Assembly: GCA_002724185.1 (NCBI GenBank)
Contig: PBOB01000042.1
Span: forward strand, 1-53,111
DNA: 53,111 bases
DNA from: Acidiferrobacteraceae bacterium
GTDB lineage: Bacteria; Pseudomonadota; Gammaproteobacteria; Arenicellales; UBA868
Direction of reading: 5' to 3'
Positions 16,364 to 24,458 of the stretch are shown piece by piece (position 1 is the stretch's first letter; every line of letters starts with the position of its first letter). The notes below the pieces were generated by a model. It was not told the DNA's origin, made no database searches, and was given only the letters and a program-made list of their open reading frames with translations. A program made the position numbers and the translations under genes.

Positions 16364-17425
16364 TCAAATTGGGACACCACTAATCGCTTCACGCTCAAAT
16401 TTCTTTAACAGAATTCCATCGTCCCCACAACACGAAGCAGCACACTTTTTTTCTGACGAAAGGAGTTCTGGATTCTCGATGTAGCTTTCTACCGGAAGGT
16501 TTGTTTGTGCGCAGTCGCAGCCACGATCCTTGTAGATATAGACATTCTTTAGTCCGATGTCTTGCGCGATTTTACGAGCTGCCTCAAGGACGGAAGGTGG
16601 TGTTGCTGGGATGTGGCTTAAATTGTACGCTGGAAAGAAGCGGGTTAAATGCCATGGACTGTCTGCTCCAAGATATTTATATATCCATTCAGCTGTTTTT
16701 ACAATTTGTTTGGTGTCGTCATTCTTTCCCGGAATAATATTTGTGCGTGTTTCTACATGAATTCCTAATTCTTGCGCGTATTTGATAGACCGAAGAACGT
16801 CTTCTACCTTTGATTTTCGACAGATTTCGCGATAGAACTCATCATCCATACTCTTAATATCGGAACACAGTACGTCAATGTCCTTTGCTATAAGATTAAG
16901 AGCTTCAATGGTCACAAAACTATTTGACACATAGACTGTATAGAGGTTCGAATCTTTAGCTAATTTTGCTACATCAAGAACATACTCTAACCAGATTGCT
17001 GGTTCAGAATATGTAAATGCGATGCCTTGCACATTGGCACGTTGAGCTATAGTAATTAGCTCCTTTGGAGAGAGATACGTCGCGCGAGAATTGCCTCTGG
17101 CGAGTTTATCTAGAGCCTCAACTCCCCAAGATATATCAAGGTTGTGACATCCATCGCAGCGAAAACTACATCCATAGCTACCCACCGAAAGAATACGGGA
17201 TCCTGGCCGGTAGTGTCTAACCGGCTTGTCTTCAATGGCGCCTACATCGAGCGCTGAAATAATTCCATAAGATAAGTTATAGAGGATTCCATTTCGATTT
17301 ACATGGGTTCGACAGAATCCCCGCTGACCATGCTCAAGTTGGCATGTCCACAAACAGAGATTACATTGTGTTCTCTGTCGTGATAATTGACTCTGCAGTC
17401 TTGTTTTAACTAATTGATAGGTCAT
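16364..17425 (-). CDS. amrS: AmrS-like radical SAM enzyme (AmmeMemoRadiSam type)
   Basis: A 353-residue radical SAM protein. The SAM/4Fe-4S motif is CSFRCDGC (Cys86, Cys90, Cys93; CxxxCxxC). An N-terminal Cys cluster (CNLCLWTCQL, then GFC; Cys21/24/28/38) and SYGIISALDVGAIEDKP are typical of AmrS, related to pyruvate-formate-lyase activases. The reaction catalysed by AmrS is not established as far as I know. The usual partners AmrA (AMMECR1) and AmrB (MEMO1) are not visible here. Downstream of the barrel lie additional cysteines (GCDC, then KKCAASCC), suggesting an extra metal site or redox role. It follows the DsrE-like gene by 34 bp and is probably co-transcribed with it. Confidence 0.85.
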   Translation of the reverse strand: MTYQLVKTRLQSQLSRQRTQCNLCLWTCQLEHGQRGFCRTHVNRNGILYNLSYGIISALDVGAIEDKPVRHYRPGSRILSVGSYGCSFRCDGCHNLDISWGVEALDKLARGNSRATYLSPKELITIAQRANVQGIAFTYSEPAIWLEYVLDVAKLAKDSNLYTVYVSNSFVTIEALNLIAKDIDVLCSDIKSMDDEFYREICRKSKVEDVLRSIKYAQELGIHVETRTNIIPGKNDDTKQIVKTAEWIYKYLGADSPWHLTRFFPAYNLSHIPATPPSVLEAARKIAQDIGLKNVYIYKDRGCDCAQTNLPVESYIENPELLSSEKKCAASCCGDDGILLKKFEREAISGVPI

Positions 17426-17459
17426 TGATCGGTCCTAGCAATCCAACAGAAGTAAATAC

Positions 17460-17798
17460 TTAAAGCGTTATTATCTGATCTGGCATATTAGATGCTAGGC
17501 TCTCATACAAATTCGGGAAGCAACCGATTACTGCACCCTCAACAAGTTTATTTTCTATTTCGCGCTCATAACAACACTGGTCACATCCCATTAGTAGAAT
17601 ATTCTGCTCACGGGAAACAATTGCCAGGCGTTCGCCGATAGGATCGTCTTTTACCAAAACATAGTTGTTATCTTCAAAGAAGAACATGCCAACCACGTCG
17701 GGCCCATGCGCATCCTCTTCTAGTTGCGGAAGAATCATCTTTCCTAATTTATATGAAACAGTATGTCCTTGAGTTGAAAATATGTACGCTACTTTCAC
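17460..17798 (-). CDS. DsrE-like small sulfur-relay-type protein
   Basis: A 112-residue protein. I chose the GTG at 17798 because TTGGAG lies at 17813-17808, leaving 9 nt; the longer TTG start would begin inside that Shine-Dalgarno sequence. The N-terminus KVAYIFSTQGHTVSYKLGKMI is a DsrE/YchN-like beta-alpha start. Residues 71-76 read GCDQCC (Cys72, Cys75, Cys76), followed by Cys93, which could carry persulfide or bind metal. DsrE-type proteins transfer sulfur in thiol relays. It is followed by the AmrS-like gene and preceded by an enolase-superfamily gene. It may provide sulfur or redox equivalents to the radical SAM enzyme, but this is inference. Confidence 0.7.
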   Translation of the reverse strand: MKVAYIFSTQGHTVSYKLGKMILPQLEEDAHGPDVVGMFFFEDNNYVLVKDDPIGERLAIVSREQNILLMGCDQCCYEREIENKLVEGAVIGCFPNLYESLASNMPDQIITL

Positions 17799-17874
17799 GA
17801 GAATAAGCTCCAAATAATTGTTACGTTAACAGAGACACAGGCAGCACGAATATTCTTCGGAACCGCGGTGCTAA

Positions 17875-19137
17875 TTATAACTCAGAAATCTTTTTTTGAT
17901 TATTTGAACTGAGCGGGATATTACACATTTCTAAGTGGAGTGCTCCACCCGGGGTATATGGATTTTGGATCAAGGCGTCTACGTTAAGTTCTATGCCTAA
18001 CCCTGGTTTTGTTGGTGCCAGCATGTAGCCATCTTCCCATTGCAGCGTATCACTTAGTACACTTTCGTGAAATTTACTTTGTATGGTTTCTAGTATCAAA
18101 AAACTCGGGCTACTAAAGGCGACATGAGCCGAGGCGGCATGAGCTATTGGGCCACAGTATATATGCGGAGCAACCTGCGCGTTGAATAGCTCACTGATAG
18201 AAAAAATCTTTTTGGTTTCCCAGATTCCACCGCTTCGACCAATATCAGGTTGCAGAATTGGCACACCAGCTCTAAGGCAGTCATAGAATTCTTTTTTCGT
18301 TGTGAGCCGTTCTCCAGTCGCAACCGGAATGCTCGTAGATCGTGCAACTTTGGCGATGGCGTCCAATTGGTCTGGAGGACAAGGCTCTTCAAACCATAGA
18401 GGGTCATAGGGTTCAAGGCGTTTGGCTAATCTTATAGCTGAGGACGTTGTCATCTGTCCGTGCGTGCCAACGAGAATATCAGCTTTGTCTCCAACAGCTT
18501 CCCTTATGCATTTAATACTGTGTTCCGAGCGGTTTAGCTCATGCAATGACAGCTCTCTTCCGCCCTGAAAACTATAAGGGCCAACGGGATCCTGTTTGAT
18601 AGCTGTAAAACCCATTGCAATGTACTCGAGGGCGCGCTCTGCAGCAGCTTCACCATCATGGTAGACATCCTTGCTATCATCACTAGAGCTAGTCAGATCT
18701 AACGGATTTTTTGGGTAAAGGTAAGTATAGGTTCTAAGACGATTATGAAAAAGTCCGCCAAGTAAATTATAGATTGGCTGATTAAGTGCTTTTCCTAGAA
18801 TATCCCAAATAGCAATTTCTATTCCGCTAAAAACACCCATCATTGAGATGTCAGGTCTTTGTGTGAATCCAGCCGAATAGACTCGCCGAAAGAGTGTTTC
18901 TATATTAAATGGGCTTTCTCCTTGAACATATCTCTCGAAGGTATCTTCAACCATATTGCATGCAATATTCCCGGAAACTGGTATCCCATAGCATTCTCCA
19001 ATGCCTTCTATTCCATTGTCGGCAGTTACCCGAACAATAACCCAAAAGTTTCCACCAATGCCAGTTGGTGGGACCGTCACCCACGTTTCGATATCCTTCA
19101 GCTTCATCAGCGATGTCGTAGAAAATGTTGCAGACAC
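17875..19137 (-). CDS. Enolase-superfamily (mandelate racemase/muconate lactonizing) enzyme
   Basis: A 420-residue enolase-superfamily protein from GTG 19137; an ATG at 19107 (residue 11) is an alternative start. The capping domain is followed by the barrel: IAIWDILGKALNQPIYNLLGG, KQDP (Lys181), LWFEEP (Glu250/251), ATGERL (Glu276), QPDIGRSGG (Asp298) and APHIYCGP (His325). These match acid-sugar dehydratase-like members. Where the first metal-ligand Asp is expected the sequence reads VGTHGQ (Gly224-Thr225-His226), retaining a His but no Asp. The substrate is unknown; a sugar acid or other alpha-hydroxy acid is likely. It lies 36 bp after the GFA-family gene. Confidence 0.88.
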   Translation of the reverse strand: MSATFSTTSLMKLKDIETWVTVPPTGIGGNFWVIVRVTADNGIEGIGECYGIPVSGNIACNMVEDTFERYVQGESPFNIETLFRRVYSAGFTQRPDISMMGVFSGIEIAIWDILGKALNQPIYNLLGGLFHNRLRTYTYLYPKNPLDLTSSSDDSKDVYHDGEAAAERALEYIAMGFTAIKQDPVGPYSFQGGRELSLHELNRSEHSIKCIREAVGDKADILVGTHGQMTTSSAIRLAKRLEPYDPLWFEEPCPPDQLDAIAKVARSTSIPVATGERLTTKKEFYDCLRAGVPILQPDIGRSGGIWETKKIFSISELFNAQVAPHIYCGPIAHAASAHVAFSSPSFLILETIQSKFHESVLSDTLQWEDGYMLAPTKPGLGIELNVDALIQNPYTPGGALHLEMCNIPLSSNNQKKISEL

Positions 19138-19173
19138 TCCGGCATTGCCAGCCGCACGATCATGGTAGAGACA

Positions 19174-19578
19174 TCAGCTGGGACGCCCACTAAAGACCGG
19201 AACGCCGTCGGGTATATGATGATAATCCTGTTTATCACAGGTAAATATTGCAGCGCCTTGTTTATAAATTGTTGGATCATCAAATGTCCCCACTTTAACA
19301 ATGATCGCACCAGGTCTTTTTGGCGTTTCAGTAGCGATGCCTGTGCCGCAATTCCCACAAAAATATCTTGTTACCGCATGGTCAATGTCAGTTCTCTGAA
19401 ACGACTTCATCGTACCCGATAAAACAGTAAACGAGTCCCGGTCAAAGCGCATAAGAGGAACAGAATTACCTCCGCTTAAGTAGCAACATTCTCTGCAGTA
19501 GCATTGCAGTGAGGCCTGAGGCTCACCTTCAATATGGTATTGTATATCGCCGCAATAGCAACCCCCGGATATTTTCAT
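19174..19578 (-). CDS. GFA/CENP-V-fold zinc protein
   Basis: A 134-residue protein with the GFA (glutathione-dependent formaldehyde-activating-like) fold. Zinc cysteines are visible as GGCYCGDIQY near the N-terminus, LQCYCRECC in the middle and FCGNCGTGI later. The start ATG 19578 has AGGAGC about 10 nt upstream. The original Gfa was reported to promote S-hydroxymethylglutathione formation, although many relatives have no proven activity. Formaldehyde could arise from demethylation in this region, so a detoxifying role is possible. It heads an apparent minus-strand operon: GFA, enolase-superfamily, DsrE-like, AmrS-like. Confidence 0.87.
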   Translation of the reverse strand: MKISGGCYCGDIQYHIEGEPQASLQCYCRECCYLSGGNSVPLMRFDRDSFTVLSGTMKSFQRTDIDHAVTRYFCGNCGTGIATETPKRPGAIIVKVGTFDDPTIYKQGAAIFTCDKQDYHHIPDGVPVFSGRPS

Positions 19579-19774
19579 AGTGATTTCGGCTCCTGATTAT
19601 TGCAAATGATTATAGTGTGGGTATTTAATAGTCGCTCCAATGCTAAATTGTTATAGTTTGAATTGCTAGAATAAATATAGGGTTTTGCTGTTTCTATGAA
19701 AAGGCTGGCTATTCTCCTCCATACACGATAAGAATAGGGCGACTATCGGCCGACGAAAAGAGGGATCAGCTAGA

Positions 19775-20386
19775 ATGATGAAAGAACAAAAAACGTCATC
19801 GCGCTCGATGATTAAGGCGCGCCACGCGTGTGCGACCTTTATTCGTAAAGGGTCTAAGATTAAAGTTATCAATACTCACGGGACTCAGGTAGTAGATTGC
19901 TGGGCATTCAACAGTTCAAATACTTCCGAATACATGTCTATGGAGCACTGCAGGGTTTCGTTTGAGCGATATCGCCCCAAGCGCGGTGATGTCATGGTGA
20001 CAAATCAGCGAAGGCCGATTCTTAAGATTATCGATGATACCGCAAATGGCGCTCACGACACGCTCCTTGCGGCATGTGACAGGTATAGATACGAAAATCT
20101 TGGGTGCAAGATCTATCATCGGAATTGCACCGATAATCTCTGGGAAGCGATGGTTAACATTGGCTACAAAATTACGGAAACGCCTTCGCCATTCAATTTG
20201 TGGCAGAACACGCCGGTCGAGTCAGATGGCACGATCAAGCCAAATCCGCCCGAGTATCGAAAGGGTGATTACATTCTCATGCGGGCTGAAATGAATCTCG
20301 TGATTTGCCTGTCCGCCTGCCCTCAAGACATTACGCCAATTAACAGCAATAAACCACGCAATGCACATTTTGAGATCTTGGAATGA
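19775..20386 (+). CDS. DUF1989 (urea carboxylase-associated family) protein
   Basis: A 203-residue DUF1989 protein: ATFIRKGSKIKVINTHGTQVVDCWAF, then EYMSMEHCRVSFER, DTLLAACDRYRYE and NLWQNTPVESDG. Family members occur with urea carboxylase and guanidine-carboxylase systems and in other amine catabolic clusters; their biochemical role is unsettled. The domain often contains metal-binding residues, here probably among Asp37, His53, Cys54 and Cys91. It is divergent from the GFA gene, with 196 bp between. It may act on a nitrogen-containing intermediate of the left block, but no urea or guanidine carboxylase lies in the window. Confidence 0.85.
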   Translation: MMKEQKTSSRSMIKARHACATFIRKGSKIKVINTHGTQVVDCWAFNSSNTSEYMSMEHCRVSFERYRPKRGDVMVTNQRRPILKIIDDTANGAHDTLLAACDRYRYENLGCKIYHRNCTDNLWEAMVNIGYKITETPSPFNLWQNTPVESDGTIKPNPPEYRKGDYILMRAEMNLVICLSACPQDITPINSNKPRNAHFEILE

Positions 20387-20550
20387 TTCGTGAAATATTA
20401 GATGTGAACGCAATAAGAAAGATTTTTGAATCCGAAGTTACGGATTAATCTTATTTAGACTCGCCCCTGAGGGTCATTGGTGATGTTGTAGTTGCAGATA
20501 GAGGGCAATCAAGATAAGGGGGGGCTTTTGTTTCCGCATAGGGATTTGAG

Positions 20551-20626
20551 TGGCTCCCGCGGCTGGGCTCGAACCAGCGACATATGGATTAACAGTCCAC
20601 CGTTCTACCAACTGAACTACGCGGGA
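20551..20626 (-). tRNA. tRNA-Asn (anticodon GUU)
   Basis: A complete cloverleaf on the minus strand, 76 nt including an encoded 3' CCA (complement of TGG at 20551-20553). The acceptor stem TCCCGCG pairs with CGCGGGA, with discriminator G. The anticodon stem GTGGA/TCCAT encloses loop CTGTTAA with anticodon GTT. The T arm is GCTGG-TTCGAGC-CCAGC. It stands between the DUF1989 gene and the ABC-transporter operon. Confidence 0.97.
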
Positions 20627-20866
20627 GTGCTCAATAATGTTGGATCAGAAATGGCGAGTTTTCTTCAAAATACACGAGAAATTCTAACCTAATGCATGGA
20701 GCGCATTCAATCTGTTAATCGAAATGCGGTTAATTGGAACTTTAGAAGGACTGCATCCAGAACAAAAGGTTTTCTGACAAAGAGACAAGAAAATTTACTT
20801 GCGGCAGGTAAAATCTGCTGCTTTCTGCGATTTCTTGACGTTTTCACTATTTCTTAAACGGTAATC

Positions 20867-20895
20867 TTGACCTAGAGAGATTTTCTGATCAATAT
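20867..20895 (+). promoter_or_regulatory. Candidate sigma-70 promoter for the family-5 ABC operon
   Basis: TTGACC at 20867-20872, a 17-nt spacer, and CAATAT at 20890-20895. The -35 matches consensus 5 of 6; the -10 is weak (3 of 6, but with the important A2 and T6). It is the best placed pair upstream of ATG 20977. Confidence 0.35.
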
Positions 20896-20912
20896 CGGGG
20901 TGCACTGATTGT

Positions 20913-20945
20913 TTGTCAAGCATAAACAACAATCTATGCTGACAA
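20913..20945. promoter_or_regulatory. Inverted repeat in the ABC-operon leader, candidate operator or hairpin
   Basis: TTGTCAAGCATA (20913-20924) and TATGCTGACAA (20935-20945) are complementary apart from one extra A in the left arm, separated by 10 nt. It lies just downstream of the candidate promoter and about 30 bp before the start codon, so it could be a repressor site or an mRNA hairpin. No U-tract follows, so it is not a terminator. Confidence 0.4.
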
Positions 20946-20976
20946 CTGATAGCTTACTTTTTTGAAGGAGGAAAAT

Positions 20977-22524
20977 ATGACTATTATGCGTTTTACTATC
21001 ACCGCTCTGCTCGGGCTATTTATTGGTCTTGGTAACGTTATTGCAGATGGGCCAAAGCGCGGTGGTACGCTAGTTTTTGCAAGAAACATGGAGACCAATA
21101 CCTTGAATCCCATGGAGCTTGCTGATAACGGGCAGATCTATGCTCATGAGCTTATTTTTGACACCCTCGTCTTCTCTGACCCTACTGGTGCCACTGCAAA
21201 TCTTGTGCCAGGACTTGCTGAAGAATACTCTGTTAGTGATGACCTGCTGAAGTGGACCTTTAGGTTACGCGATAATGCACGGTTTTCAGACGGATCACCG
21301 GTCACATCTGCGGATGTTCAATTTTCATTCGATCGATTTTCAGACCCAGAGATAAATACAATCTTACCTGGTTTTTATAGGGGATATTCAAAGACTGAAA
21401 TTATTGACGATCGTAACTTTATTGTTCATCTTGATGAACCTATTGCAGCCTTTTTAACCAATATTAGTGTTTTCACAGCATATATTGTGCCGAAAGCGTT
21501 AGTTGAATCCGGAGGTGATGCCTTTTGGGAAGCGCCGGTCGGAAGTGGACCATTTAAAGTTAAGGAGTGGATCAAAGGTACGAGCATTACATTTGAAAGA
21601 AATCCTCATTATTGGGAAGATGGCAAGCCATACCTTGATGAGCTTCGATATGATTTTATAAAAGACGATAACGCTCGAATTTTGAAACTTCGCGCTGGTG
21701 AAGCAGATGCGATTGAGAGTTTTCCATGGTTACAAATCAAAATGGCAGAGACCATGGAGGGCGTCAGAATACAAAGCGCTGAGATTGTAAGGCAAGAGCC
21801 ATTATGGCTTAACCATAAGGTAGCACCTCTAAACGAAGTTGCTGTTCGTCAAGCGCTAAGTTTTGCAACCGATCGGGAGACGCTAAGAACAGCAGTATTT
21901 GGTGGAGTTGGGTCTATACCTAATCATATGATCCCAAAAATGCAGTTTAATGCGAGCACTGATGTGGTCCCAAGCTTTGAGTTTAATTTAGATAAAGCAA
22001 GAGCGTTGATGGCAAAGTCGTCTGTACCGGATGGTTTTGATATAGAAGTTCAGTTTCCAGCGGGCTCTTCTGTGCATAAACAAATTGCCACAGTCATGCA
22101 ATCTCAATGGGCAGAGATAGGCGTTAATGTAAATATAGTTGGTGTCGATGAGACAACTATTCAGGATAATCTCTTCTCGTATAATTATGAAATCTCAATG
22201 CCTTTCGTAAAATGGACATCAGATTCTACTGCCCCTGATACGCTTGGTTTATTGCTTGTCGATAGCTTTACCGAGAACTCAATTGAGGGTTTGTTTTCAG
22301 CCTGGGCGAACAGAGAATTGTGGGATATGGTTAACACAGCGGTCGTCTCAGACGATGCAACTCGCCAAAAAATGTGGCCAGAAATACAAGCTGGTTGGGT
22401 CGCGGACATGCCGTGGATTAACCTACTATGGTTACCGGGCGTTGAAGGGATAAGCGATAGGGTTCATGATCTACACCGTGATGCACTTGGTGTATTTCAC
22501 TTTGAAAACACCTGGGTTGATTAA
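20977..22524 (+). CDS. Family-5 (peptide/opine/nickel-type) ABC substrate-binding protein
   Basis: A 515-residue secreted binding protein. ATG 20977 is preceded by AAGGAGG at 20965-20971; a longer TTG start at 20962 would overlap that site. The N-terminal hydrophobic segment (FTITALLGLFIGLGNVIA) is a Sec signal peptide ending about residue 24. The mature protein has the SBP_bac_5 pattern: GGTLVFARNMETNTLNP, FSDGSPVTSADVQFS, GSGPFKVKEW and the C-terminal VRQALSFATDRE. It captures a peptide- or opine-like solute in the periplasm for the permeases downstream. A terminator-like hairpin follows the gene, so it is probably made in excess over the membrane parts. Confidence 0.93.
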   Translation: MTIMRFTITALLGLFIGLGNVIADGPKRGGTLVFARNMETNTLNPMELADNGQIYAHELIFDTLVFSDPTGATANLVPGLAEEYSVSDDLLKWTFRLRDNARFSDGSPVTSADVQFSFDRFSDPEINTILPGFYRGYSKTEIIDDRNFIVHLDEPIAAFLTNISVFTAYIVPKALVESGGDAFWEAPVGSGPFKVKEWIKGTSITFERNPHYWEDGKPYLDELRYDFIKDDNARILKLRAGEADAIESFPWLQIKMAETMEGVRIQSAEIVRQEPLWLNHKVAPLNEVAVRQALSFATDRETLRTAVFGGVGSIPNHMIPKMQFNASTDVVPSFEFNLDKARALMAKSSVPDGFDIEVQFPAGSSVHKQIATVMQSQWAEIGVNVNIVGVDETTIQDNLFSYNYEISMPFVKWTSDSTAPDTLGLLLVDSFTENSIEGLFSAWANRELWDMVNTAVVSDDATRQKMWPEIQAGWVADMPWINLLWLPGVEGISDRVHDLHRDALGVFHFENTWVD

Positions 22525-22546
22525 TCTAATCCAGGCCTAAGATAAG

Positions 22547-22583
22547 ACAGTCACCTCATCTGCATATCGGGGTGGCTGTTTTA
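22547..22583 (+). terminator. Intrinsic-terminator-like hairpin after the binding-protein gene
   Basis: ACAGTCACC (22547-22555) pairs with GGTGGCTGT (22571-22579) as a 9-bp stem with one G-T pair and a 15-nt loop, followed by TTTTATTA. It lies between the binding-protein gene and the first permease on the same strand, so it probably works as a partial terminator. Confidence 0.65.
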
Positions 22584-22608
22584 TTACTTCTGATTCGCAA
22601 TTGTCGAA

Positions 22609-23556
22609 ATGTTTAGTTACATAGTTCGCCGGATAATCCAAAGTATTCCGGTTCTCTTGCTGGTTACTTTAGGAGCCTTTGCAGTTATCATATTGGTGCC
22701 GGGAGACCCAGCGCAGCACATGCTTGGCTATAATGCGACACCAGAAAGCTTGCGTATTCTTAGAGAACAACTCGGCTTAGATCGACCAATATCACAACAA
22801 TTCTGGGAGTTTTTCCAAGGCGCTGTTGTCGGTGATTTCGGGGAGTCAATCTTAAAAAAAGAAGCTGTGAGTATTGTAGTTGGCGAACGAGCTATTGTAA
22901 GTATTTTGTTGCTTGGCTATTCGGTTTTCATTGCACTATTTGTTTCTTTGCCAATTGCCACAGTTTCAGCCTTAAGGCGGAATCGTTGGCCTGATCATCT
23001 TTTACGGTTTGCAAGTATGATCACATTCGCGATGCCTTCCTTTTGGTTAGGGTTATTATTAGCGCTTTGGTTCGGGCTTCACCTAGGGTGGTTCCCTGTA
23101 GGTGGGTACAGTGACTCAAACATTAGCAGCGCGCTCTATACGCTTACGCTACCTGCAATTACTATTGGTCTTTATCTAGCACCTCTTCTCGCAAGATCCC
23201 TTCGGAGCAGCTTGATTGAAGAGCTTGATCGGGATTATGTTGATGCGGCGCGCGGACGTGGTTTCACAGAAACGCGAGTTATTGGAGGGCATGTACTTAG
23301 AAATTCATTGATCGCAACAGTGACAGTTTTGTCCTTAAATGTTGGTTATTTGCTGTCGGGTACGGTGATAGTTGAGAATGTATTTGCAATACCTGGGTTG
23401 GGCACTCTAATTGTTGATGCGGTTATGCAGAGAGATTATCCACTGATTCAGGCGTTAACACTATTCTTTGGGGTTGCCGTAATTATAACGAATCTCTTGG
23501 CCGATTTATCGTACGCAGTTCTTGACCCAAGAATTAGACTAGAGAGGAAGCGCTAA
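22609..23556 (+). CDS. ABC transporter permease, DppB type
   Basis: A 315-residue inner-membrane permease with the DppB layout: the N-terminal motif YIVRRIIQSIPVLLLVTLGAF, a periplasmic loop (PGDPAQHMLGYNATPESL), then five further membrane helices. The cytoplasmic EAA loop that contacts the ATPase reads DYVDAARGRGFTETRVIGGH. It ends in VLDPRIRL, typical of the family. The next permease starts 3 bp after its stop codon. The Shine-Dalgarno sequence is weak; because a hairpin terminator precedes it, expression probably depends on read-through. Confidence 0.95.
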   Translation: MFSYIVRRIIQSIPVLLLVTLGAFAVIILVPGDPAQHMLGYNATPESLRILREQLGLDRPISQQFWEFFQGAVVGDFGESILKKEAVSIVVGERAIVSILLLGYSVFIALFVSLPIATVSALRRNRWPDHLLRFASMITFAMPSFWLGLLLALWFGLHLGWFPVGGYSDSNISSALYTLTLPAITIGLYLAPLLARSLRSSLIEELDRDYVDAARGRGFTETRVIGGHVLRNSLIATVTVLSLNVGYLLSGTVIVENVFAIPGLGTLIVDAVMQRDYPLIQALTLFFGVAVIITNLLADLSYAVLDPRIRLERKR

Positions 23557-23559
23557 TTC

Positions 23560-24447
23560 ATGAAGTATTTGCTTAGTCACAATAGCAGATCCGTTGGTGA
23601 TAGGTTAATCCGTCGTGCCTCAGCTGATAGACGTTGGTCTCGCTTCTCACTTTATCTTGGGCTAACGATAGTCGGGTTTATATCGCTAGCTGCAATACTA
23701 GCGCCATGGATCGCTCCCTATGGTGAGAGGGAAATAGATCTGCTATCCACATTCCAACCACCATCGTTTAAGCATATCTTGGGGACTGACGATATGGGTC
23801 GGGATGTTTTCTCACGGGTGCTTTATGGTGTTCGATTAGATCTGCAAGTTGTTTTAGTCATTACTTATGCCCCGCTATTAATCGGAATGTTCTTAGGCGC
23901 AATAGCAGGTTATTTTGGTGGATGGATCGATACTGTTATTAACCGAGCCATTGATACCGTAATGGCCATACCATTTCTCGTCCTCGTCATTGTCGTCGTT
24001 GCGATTATTGGCCCGGGCTTGGAAGGAGTTTTTATCGGTGTGATGGGTGTTGGGTGGGCACTATATGCGCGATTAGCACGTGCAGATATGTTAGTTATAA
24101 GAGAAGAGCAGTATATTCTTGCGGCAAAGGGGTTGGGTTATTCCACATGGCGAATCTTATTTAAACATGCGGTTCCAAATTTACTAAGGTCGAGTTTAGT
24201 CTTCTCGGTAGCGGATATCGTGCTCAACATGGTACTCCTTGCCGGCGTTTCCTACTTGGGCCTCGGTGTTCAGCCACCAACCGCTGAGTTGGGTGTAATA
24301 ATTGCTGACGGACAACCATTTTTACTATATGCCTGGTGGATTACAACTTTACCAGGATTGGTTTTTGTTTTTCTCGGTATAGGATTTAGTTTGATAGGTG
24401 ATGGGCTAGCAGATATGTTAGGGGAGGAATTCAAATTAACCGTCTAA
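23560..24447 (+). CDS. ABC transporter permease, DppC type
   Basis: A 295-residue inner-membrane permease with the DppC layout: a cytoplasmic N-terminus, the first membrane helix (about residues 30-52), the conserved HILGTDDMGRDVFSRVLYG segment and five further helices. The EAA loop reads EEQYILAAKGLGYSTWRILF. It pairs with the DppB-type permease to form the membrane channel of the importer. It lies 3 bp after that gene and 11 bp before the first ATPase gene. Confidence 0.95.
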   Translation: MKYLLSHNSRSVGDRLIRRASADRRWSRFSLYLGLTIVGFISLAAILAPWIAPYGEREIDLLSTFQPPSFKHILGTDDMGRDVFSRVLYGVRLDLQVVLVITYAPLLIGMFLGAIAGYFGGWIDTVINRAIDTVMAIPFLVLVIVVVAIIGPGLEGVFIGVMGVGWALYARLARADMLVIREEQYILAAKGLGYSTWRILFKHAVPNLLRSSLVFSVADIVLNMVLLAGVSYLGLGVQPPTAELGVIIADGQPFLLYAWWITTLPGLVFVFLGIGFSLIGDGLADMLGEEFKLTV

Positions 24448-24458
24448 TCAGAAATGAT

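Larger units (their letters stand above)
20627..20976 (+). other. 350-bp gap upstream of the family-5 ABC operon; no gene seen
   Basis: No credible ORF here. It should hold the tRNA-Asn promoter (reading leftwards) and the promoter and leader of the ABC operon (reading rightwards). A possible sigma-70 promoter is TTGACC (20867-20872), 17 nt, CAATAT (20890-20895). An inverted repeat lies at 20913-20945 and a strong Shine-Dalgarno AAGGAGG at 20965-20971 fixes the ATG at 20977. Confidence 0.6.

Noticed and set aside
20383..20448. 22-codon frame overlapping the DUF1989 stop codon (ATGA)
   Set aside because: Although the overlap looks like coupling, 21 residues with no family, hydrophobic segment or conserved pattern is not enough to call a gene.
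20551..20626. tRNA-Asn as an attachment site of a genomic island
   Set aside because: No integrase or transposase in the window and no second copy of the tRNA 3' end was seen.
20492..20692. 66-codon plus-strand ORF over tRNA-Asn
   Set aside because: It is the antisense of the tRNA; no other support for coding.
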